DNA of 10,822 nucleotides from contig CBFHYJ010000052.1 of NCBI GenBank assembly GCA_965659945.1, positions 1 to 10,822 on the forward strand. Direction: 5' to 3'. How positions within the stretch are numbered: the stretch's first letter is position 1; every line of letters starts with the position of its first letter. A model generated the notes under the pieces. The model searched no databases and was not told where the DNA came from. It worked only from the letters and a program-made list of their open reading frames with translations. Shown piece after piece: positions 5,924 through 10,822 of the stretch. This DNA is from VMDJ01 sp965659945 (GTDB taxonomy: Bacteria; Pseudomonadota; Gammaproteobacteria; Chromatiales; Chromatiaceae). The position numbers and the translations under genes are program-made.

Positions 5924-7285
5924 ATGGAAATTCTGCAGAAAGTTTTCTTTTTTATCGTTGCGATCGGTGTACTGGTAACAGTGCATGAGTTTGGCCATTA
6001 CTGGGTAGCTCGTCGAGCAGGTGTTAAGGTGCTGCGTTTCTCGATTGGTTTTGGTCGACCATTGCTATCATGGGTTAGGGGCGAAGATAAAACCGAATAT
6101 GTGATTGCAGCGATCCCTCTAGGGGGTTACGTCAAGATGGTTGATACCCGAGAAGGCGATATTGCTGAACAAGACTTGCCACGTGCTTTTGATAAACAGT
6201 CGTTAGCAAAACGCACAGCCGTTGTTGCTGCGGGTCCTGTGTTTAACTTTATCTTCGCTATTCTGGCTTATTGGCTGGTTTTTCAGATTGGCGAAACTGG
6301 TGCGCGTCCTTTGGTTGGGCAACTGGCAAGCGATGGTGTGGCAGTTGAAACTGGCTTTATGCCTGGTGATGAGTTTATCGCGATCTCCGGCGAGAAAACG
6401 CCAACCTGGGGTTCTGTAGCGCAGCGTATCGCGACCACTGTAATGGCAGGTGAGAATCTCTCCATCCGTGTTCAGGGCGAGGAAGGCTTTGCCAGAGACT
6501 TGTTCGTTAATGCCTCTGTGTTCGGTGAATTTGATGAGAATACGGATGTACTGAAGACCTTGGGTATCGAGCCGGCTAAGCCGCAGATTCCAGCGATTGT
6601 TGGCGAAGTCATTCCAAATGGTCCGGCTGAACATGCTGGTTTGCAGCAAGGCGATGTAATCAAGGCAATTGATGGGCAACCTGTCGAGGATTGGTTTGCG
6701 TGGGTTAAGTTAGTTCGCGATAACGCAAGCCAACAACTCAAGGTGGATGTTGAGCGAAATGGCTCATTATTGTCGTTAAGCCTTACGCCTGAGCGTGTAG
6801 AGCAGGGCGGTGAAGTTTTTGGTCGTGTCGGGATTAAGGCGCAGGCGCCAAGTGAAGACCTTTCTCGTTATCGAGCAGAGATTGTCTTAGGGCCAGTTGA
6901 TGCGTTTGTAGGAGCAGTTAACCGCACGGCTGAATACTCATGGTTAACACTGAAAGTGCTGGGGCGGATGCTCATTGGCGAAGCTTCAGTCAAGAATTTG
7001 AGTGGGCCACTGACGATTGCTGATGTGGCCGGTCAAACAGCATCTTTTGGCTTGGTGGCTTTTTTAAAGTTTTTGGCTATTGTGAGTATCAGCTTGGGCG
7101 TATTGAATCTTTTACCAGTGCCTATGCTTGATGGCGGACATCTGCTTTATTTTGCCGTTGAGGCGGTGACCGGCAAGTCGGTTAGCGAAGCTATTCAATT
7201 ACGTGCTCAGCAAATAGGTATTGCGGTATTGGCCTCGGTGATGTTTTTGGCCTTTTACGTTGATTTTACTCGTTATTTTGGCTGA
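5924..7285 (+). CDS. rseP: RIP zinc metalloprotease RseP (site-2 protease, sigmaE regulation)
   Basis: Intramembrane zinc protease of the inner membrane. In E. coli it makes the second cut in the anti-sigma factor RseA after DegS, releasing sigmaE, and it also clears remnant signal peptides. The 453-residue product has the usual length. Transmembrane segment 1 contains the zinc site HEFGH (21-25). A PLGGYVKM loop (65-72) and a second hydrophobic segment (about 105-120) follow. There are two periplasmic PDZ domains, with carboxylate-loop motifs GFMPGDEFIAISG (144-156) and GLQQGDVIKAIDG (239-251). The C-terminal membrane segments contain NLLPVPMLDGGH (395-406), with Asp403 as the third zinc ligand. 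The ATG at 5924, 15 bases after dxr, has only a weak ribosome binding site (TTGAG, 5917-5921). It is likely expressed with uppS-cdsA-dxr. Confidence 0.97.
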   Translation: MEILQKVFFFIVAIGVLVTVHEFGHYWVARRAGVKVLRFSIGFGRPLLSWVRGEDKTEYVIAAIPLGGYVKMVDTREGDIAEQDLPRAFDKQSLAKRTAVVAAGPVFNFIFAILAYWLVFQIGETGARPLVGQLASDGVAVETGFMPGDEFIAISGEKTPTWGSVAQRIATTVMAGENLSIRVQGEEGFARDLFVNASVFGEFDENTDVLKTLGIEPAKPQIPAIVGEVIPNGPAEHAGLQQGDVIKAIDGQPVEDWFAWVKLVRDNASQQLKVDVERNGSLLSLSLTPERVEQGGEVFGRVGIKAQAPSEDLSRYRAEIVLGPVDAFVGAVNRTAEYSWLTLKVLGRMLIGEASVKNLSGPLTIADVAGQTASFGLVAFLKFLAIVSISLGVLNLLPVPMLDGGHLLYFAVEAVTGKSVSEAIQLRAQQIGIAVLASVMFLAFYVDFTRYFG

Positions 7286-7403
7286 ATCGCTCGTTTGTCA
7301 GGCGGGTGGCAACGTCCCGGGTATTCCCGATATAATCTGCGGATAATTTCGCCTTAAAAGGCGATTAAAAAAGAATAAACACGCATTGCGTTCGAAGGTT
7401 GTT
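7286..7403 (+). promoter_or_regulatory. rseP-bamA intergenic region with candidate promoter
   Basis: This is the longest gap in the window. It holds a perfect -10 hexamer TATAAT (7331-7336), with a poor -35 match TGGCAA (7307-7312) at 18-base spacing and no extended -10. Downstream, a short hairpin TCGCCT/AGGCGA (7349-7354 with 7359-7364, loop TAAA) is followed by an A-rich stretch, not by T residues, so it is not a terminator on this strand. I see no good sigmaE-type -35 (GGAAC) in the gap. A sigma70 promoter giving bamA-skp-lpxD its own transcript with a leader of about 60 bases is plausible but unproven. Confidence 0.4.
7394..7398 (+). promoter_or_regulatory. bamA ribosome binding site, decides the start
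   Basis: GAAGG lies 5 bases before ATG 7404. It would fall inside the gene if the upstream in-frame TTG at 7386 were used, and no comparable site precedes that TTG. It therefore favours ATG 7404. Confidence 0.65.
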
Positions 7404-9689
7404 ATGACGCCAATTCAAAAGCTGCTTGCTGGAGCTGTTTTTTCTGCAGTTGCTCTGTCTGTTCAAGCTGCCACTTTTAAAGTGGAAGATATTCGTGTTG
7501 AAGGTTTGCAGCGCATTACGGCTGGTACCGTATTTAACTACCTACCAGTTAAGCCGGGACAGACAATCGACGAGGCCGAAACTGCCGGTATCGTGCGTGA
7601 GTTATTCAAAACGGGTTTCTTTAAAGATGTTCGTTTAGAGCGCCAAGGCGATGTCTTGATTGTGTCTGTGGATGAGCGTCCTGCGATTGCAGAGCTAACA
7701 TTCAGTGGTAACAAGTCGATTCCTGAAGAAGCGCTGCGTGAAGGCTTGAAAGATGCTGGTTTGGCTGAGGGTCGTACCTTTGATCAGTCGGTGCTCGATA
7801 ACATTCAACAAGAATTAGAGCGTCAGTTCTTTAACCAAGGTAAGTATTCGGTCACCGTTGAAACTGTCGTCACTCCACTAGAGCGTAACCGTGTTGGTAT
7901 CGCAATTGATATTGTTGAAGGTGATACGGCTCGTATTAAGCAAATCAACATTGTGGGTAACCAAGCCTTCGAAGAAGAAGATCTTCTCGACATGTTTGAC
8001 TCGAAAGCAGGTAGCTGGACAGCGTGGTTAACTAATGAAGATCAATATTCTCGTCCCAAGCTATCGGGTGATTTAGAAAAGCTGCGCTCGCATTATTTAG
8101 ACCGCGGCTATATTAAATTCAAAATTGACTCGACCCAGGTCTCAATCACCCCAGACAAAAAAGATATTTACATCACCATCAATGTGAGTGAAGGGGATGT
8201 CTATCGCCTAAAGGATATTCAGCTAGCGGGTGAGTATGTCGGTGAAACCGATGAGTATTTCCCGTTGATTCAATTGCGTCGCGGTGAAGCCTTTAATCGT
8301 AAAGAGATTGTGGGTAGCAGTGATCGTGTATCTGCGTTACTAGCAGACAAAGGCTATGCCTTTGCAAACGTAAATGCGATTCCTGATATCAACGAGGAAG
8401 ATAAAACGGTTGTGGTGACCTATTTCGTTGACCCGGGTAAGCGCGTTTATGTGCGCCGTTTAAATATCCGCGGTAATACGCGTACTCGAGACGAGGTAGT
8501 GCGTCGTGAGTTCCGTCAGATGGAATCAGCTTGGTTCTCAAGTGAAAAACTTAAGCTGTCAAAAGAGCGTGTTAACCGCACAGGTTATTTCCAAAAGGTA
8601 AATGTAGCAACGCCAACCGTGCCAGGACAGCCTGACCAGGTTGATGTGAATGTAGATCTTGAAGAGTTACCAGCAGGTCAATTGGTGGCGGGTTTGGGCT
8701 ATTCGCAAGCCGATGGTGTGGCCTTCAATGCGGCTATTTCGCAGGATAATTTTATTGGTACGGGCAAAAAGGTTTCACTAGCCTTTAAAACAGCATCTGC
8801 ACAACAAGAATATACAGTTGCTTATACCAATCCTTATTACACCGTCGATGGTGTGAGCCGAGGCTTCACCTTTAGTCATAAAGCAACAGACTTCGCTGAA
8901 TTGGATTCGGCAGACTACAAAATTGATGACACTATTTTGGGCGTTAACTTCGGTATTCCGTTGACCGAATTTAACCGCTTTAGTTTTAGTTCAAATTTGC
9001 ACTTCTCAAACTTTGAAAAGGCGGCTACTGCATCAACGGTGGTAAGCGATTGGCAAGCGGCAGAAGGTACTTCGTATACTAACTTAGATGTGGCATTTAA
9101 CTGGACGAGTGATGATCGTGACAGCGCGTTGATGCCAACGTCAGGTTCGGTATCTCGTTTATCTGCAGAAGCTACTGTGCCTGGTAGTACATTGGGTTTT
9201 TATAAGGCAGGCGTAAAGCATCGTCGCTACTGGCCCATGTACGGTGATCTAGTGTTCTCGTTGAATGGTGAGGTGGGTTACGGTGATTCTTATGGTGGGA
9301 CCTCAAAGTTACCTTTCTATGAGAATTACTACATCGGTGGTCCTTCTTCGGTACGTGGCTATGCAGCTCGCTCAATTGGTCCTCGTGAAGACGCAACAGC
9401 AACAGGTGATCCGATCGGTGGTAATTTTAAGCTGCTAACCAATGCTGAGTTTTATGTTCCATCGCCCGTTTATTCAGACACCATGCGTTTAGTTGCCTTT
9501 GCAGATGCAGGTACCGTAATGGATACCACCAATGATGTTGACTGGAATGAATTGCGTTATTCAACGGGTGTTGGTTTGGCTTGGATGTCGCCTGTGGGCC
9601 CATTGACCTTGAGTTATGCAAAAGGCTTAAAAGAAGACTCTCAAGACGAGCTTGAATCATTCCAGTTTACATTGGGTACGGTCTTTTAA
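7404..9689 (+). CDS. bamA: Outer membrane protein assembly factor BamA
   Basis: Essential Omp85-family core of the BAM complex that folds beta-barrel proteins into the outer membrane. From ATG 7404 it has 761 residues. A signal peptide (1-22) has Lys6, a hydrophobic core and a VQA cleavage site. Five POTRA domains follow at roughly 24-92, 93-174, 176-265, 268-346 and 349-422, several with the typical GN turn (for example IVGNQAF at 183-189 and IRGNTRT at 355-361). The 16-strand barrel spans about 425-761. It contains the loop-6 motif VRGY (650-653) preceded by GGPSS, and ends FQFTLGTVF with the C-terminal Phe expected of barrel proteins. The frame is open from TTG 7386, which would put MRSKVV ahead of the signal peptide; the ATG is preferred. 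The stop overlaps the skp ATG as TAATG. Its substrates include those chaperoned by Skp. Confidence 0.97.
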   Translation: MTPIQKLLAGAVFSAVALSVQAATFKVEDIRVEGLQRITAGTVFNYLPVKPGQTIDEAETAGIVRELFKTGFFKDVRLERQGDVLIVSVDERPAIAELTFSGNKSIPEEALREGLKDAGLAEGRTFDQSVLDNIQQELERQFFNQGKYSVTVETVVTPLERNRVGIAIDIVEGDTARIKQINIVGNQAFEEEDLLDMFDSKAGSWTAWLTNEDQYSRPKLSGDLEKLRSHYLDRGYIKFKIDSTQVSITPDKKDIYITINVSEGDVYRLKDIQLAGEYVGETDEYFPLIQLRRGEAFNRKEIVGSSDRVSALLADKGYAFANVNAIPDINEEDKTVVVTYFVDPGKRVYVRRLNIRGNTRTRDEVVRREFRQMESAWFSSEKLKLSKERVNRTGYFQKVNVATPTVPGQPDQVDVNVDLEELPAGQLVAGLGYSQADGVAFNAAISQDNFIGTGKKVSLAFKTASAQQEYTVAYTNPYYTVDGVSRGFTFSHKATDFAELDSADYKIDDTILGVNFGIPLTEFNRFSFSSNLHFSNFEKAATASTVVSDWQAAEGTSYTNLDVAFNWTSDDRDSALMPTSGSVSRLSAEATVPGSTLGFYKAGVKHRRYWPMYGDLVFSLNGEVGYGDSYGGTSKLPFYENYYIGGPSSVRGYAARSIGPREDATATGDPIGGNFKLLTNAEFYVPSPVYSDTMRLVAFADAGTVMDTTNDVDWNELRYSTGVGLAWMSPVGPLTLSYAKGLKEDSQDELESFQFTLGTVF

Positions 9690-10234
9690 TGCTTCCTTTA
9701 AAAAGCATCTTTCGTAGCCATTTATTTTTACTCGCTCTACTATGCGCTCCGACGCTCCATGCTGCGCCTACGGTAGGCTTTGTTGATGTTGTAAAAGTCA
9801 CGCGTGATGCGCCTCAGATGAAAGAGGTGATGAAAATACTTGAAGAAGAGTTTGTTTTACGCGAACAAAAAATTATTGAGATGCGCGATCAGATTGCTGC
9901 CCTTCAAGAGAAGTTGGACAAGGAAAAGCGCTCAATGGGCACTGATGAGCGACGCCGATTAGAGCGTGACATTAAGTCGCGCGAGTTACGCTATAACTAC
10001 AATAAAGATGAATTTCTGCAGGACAAGCAGTTACGCACAAATGAAGAGCGTAATCGAGTATTTAAAGTTATTGACGAAGTGATTGATCAGGTTGGAAAGG
10101 AAAAATCTCTCCAAATGGTTTTCACTCAGCGCGGCGGTTCTATTGTTTGGTTTGATCAGTCAGTCGATATTACCGAAGATGTAATGCAGCAGCTGCAATC
10201 GATTGCTAAGCCGGTGGCTCAGCCGCAAAAGTAA
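9689..10234 (+). CDS. skp: Periplasmic OmpH/Skp family chaperone
   Basis: Also annotated ompH. It is a periplasmic holdase that forms a trimer with long coiled-coil tentacles gripping unfolded outer-membrane proteins on the way to BamA. The 181-residue precursor has a signal peptide (about 1-25: basic start, Leu/Ala-rich core, cleavage after LHA). The first strand of the body domain, TVGFVDVVKVTRDAPQMK (28-45), is typical of the family. A strongly charged helical hairpin rich in Glu, Lys and Arg (about 45-135) forms the coiled coil. The C-terminal strands include LQMVFTQRGGSIVWFDQSVD (141-160). The ATG overlaps the bamA stop by one base and no good ribosome binding site precedes it, so translation is probably coupled to bamA. 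The family diverges quickly, so the call rests on signal peptide, architecture and context. Confidence 0.94.
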   Translation: MLPLKSIFRSHLFLLALLCAPTLHAAPTVGFVDVVKVTRDAPQMKEVMKILEEEFVLREQKIIEMRDQIAALQEKLDKEKRSMGTDERRRLERDIKSRELRYNYNKDEFLQDKQLRTNEERNRVFKVIDEVIDQVGKEKSLQMVFTQRGGSIVWFDQSVDITEDVMQQLQSIAKPVAQPQK

Positions 10235-10822
10235 TGGCTTATTCCCTATCTCAAATTGCCGAATGGGTTGATGGGGTAGTCAAGGGAGATTCATCGCATC
10301 AAGTCTCATCAATTGCGAGCTTAGAAAAAGCGACGCAATCCGATCTCGCCTTTTACTCTGATCCTAAGTACGCCGATTTTGTGGCCCAATCCAGTGCTGG
10401 GGTTATCGTCTCATCAGGTCCTTTGGTGGAACAATGTGCTGGTAATATCATTGAGGTTGCGCAGCCGCATTTAGCGTATGCATTGATCGCCCAAAGAATG
10501 ACTGAACAAGAGTTTGCCTCAGGTATTCATCACACTGCGGTGGTTGCCGAATCGGCAGATATTCATTCATCAGCTCATATTGCAGCGAATGTCAGTATCG
10601 GTGAGCGTGTATCGATTGGCGCGAGTGCTGTGATTGGTCCGAACTGCGTGTTGGATGATGATGTTGTCATTGGGGCTAATACGCATCTGGTTGCTTCGGT
10701 CACGATTGTCTCAAAATCGCAGTTGGGTCAGCGTTGCTTAGTTCACCCGGGGTCGGTTATTGGTAGCGATGGCTTTGGTAATGTCCGCGATGGGCAGCGT
10801 TGGGTGAAAATCCCGCAGCTAG
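10234..10822 (+). CDS. lpxD: UDP-3-O-(3-hydroxyacyl)glucosamine N-acyltransferase, 3' end missing
   Basis: Transfers a 3-hydroxyacyl chain from acyl carrier protein to the 2-amino group of UDP-3-O-acylglucosamine, the third step of lipid A synthesis; cytoplasmic homotrimer. The frame is open to the window end: 196 codons plus one base. The N-terminal uridine-binding domain (about 1-97) has YSLSQIAEWV at the start and DLAFYSDPKY (37-46). The left-handed parallel beta-helix then begins with hexapeptide repeats such as ADIHSSAHIAANVSIGERVS (108-127) and IGPNCVLDDDVVIG (134-147). The family block LVHPGSVIGSDGFG (169-182) and WVKIPQL (190-196) make the call firm. The catalytic His lies beyond the window. 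The ATG shares its first base with the skp stop (TAATG), with no clear ribosome binding site of its own, suggesting coupling. In related genomes fabZ and lpxA usually follow. Confidence 0.96.
   Translation, partial: MAYSLSQIAEWVDGVVKGDSSHQVSSIASLEKATQSDLAFYSDPKYADFVAQSSAGVIVSSGPLVEQCAGNIIEVAQPHLAYALIAQRMTEQEFASGIHHTAVVAESADIHSSAHIAANVSIGERVSIGASAVIGPNCVLDDDVVIGANTHLVASVTIVSKSQLGQRCLVHPGSVIGSDGFGNVRDGQRWVKIPQL

Noticed and set aside
6203..6679. Long open frame on the minus strand opposite rseP (158 codons)
   Set aside because: Its translation has no family features, and the RseP PDZ domains occupy the sense strand here.
7386..7403. TTG as an upstream start for bamA
   Set aside because: It would add six residues before a normal signal peptide and lacks a ribosome binding site, while GAAGG precedes the ATG at 7404.
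1..10822. A new multi-gene defence, mobile or biosynthetic system
   Set aside because: Every coding region belongs to a well-known housekeeping family in its conserved order, with no unexplained gene, repeat array, transfer signature or gap longer than 118 bases.

Overview
The window is a contiguous, single-direction (+) stretch of a conserved chromosomal housekeeping cluster: rpsB, tsf, pyrH, frr, uppS, cdsA, dxr, rseP, bamA, skp (ompH) and the 5' two-thirds or so of lpxD, which runs off the right end. This order, together with outer-membrane assembly and lipid A genes, indicates a Gram-negative gammaproteobacterium. Base composition looks moderate, around or a little under half G+C by eye, and is even across the genes. 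I cannot name a genus; a marine lineage of the Oceanospirillales/Alteromonadales type is only a guess. No mobile element, phage, CRISPR array, tRNA or rRNA is visible, and every complete gene has its expected length and key residues.

Layout. Positions 1-87 are the rpsB leader, with nested complementary segments that could form a pseudoknot. Next come rpsB (88-813) and tsf (898-1788), separated by a strong hairpin whose 5' arm is also complementary to the tsf ribosome binding site. A textbook Rho-independent terminator (1796-1826) separates them from pyrH (1854-2576) and frr (2584-3141). A second terminator (3163-3188) precedes uppS (3205-3924), cdsA (from 3927), dxr (from 4739) and rseP (5924-7285), which are packed with 2-base to 15-base gaps or small overlaps. 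A 118-base gap (7286-7403) with a perfect -10 hexamer precedes bamA (7404-9689), skp (9689-10234) and lpxD (10234 onward), joined by two TAATG stop/start overlaps. No gap without a gene exceeds 118 bases.

How the genes work together. The first half supports translation (ribosomal protein S2, EF-Ts, ribosome recycling factor) and UTP supply (UMP kinase). The second half builds the cell envelope: Dxr feeds isoprenoid synthesis, UppS makes the undecaprenyl carrier, CdsA makes CDP-diacylglycerol for phospholipids, RseP releases the envelope stress sigma factor, Skp and BamA deliver and insert outer-membrane proteins, and LpxD acylates the lipid A precursor.

I found no undescribed multi-gene system. 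The observations worth a second look are RNA-level: the rpsB leader fold, the possible two-state structure over the tsf start, the intra-cluster terminators, and candidate internal promoters. All were found by reading and have not been tested by folding or comparative analysis.
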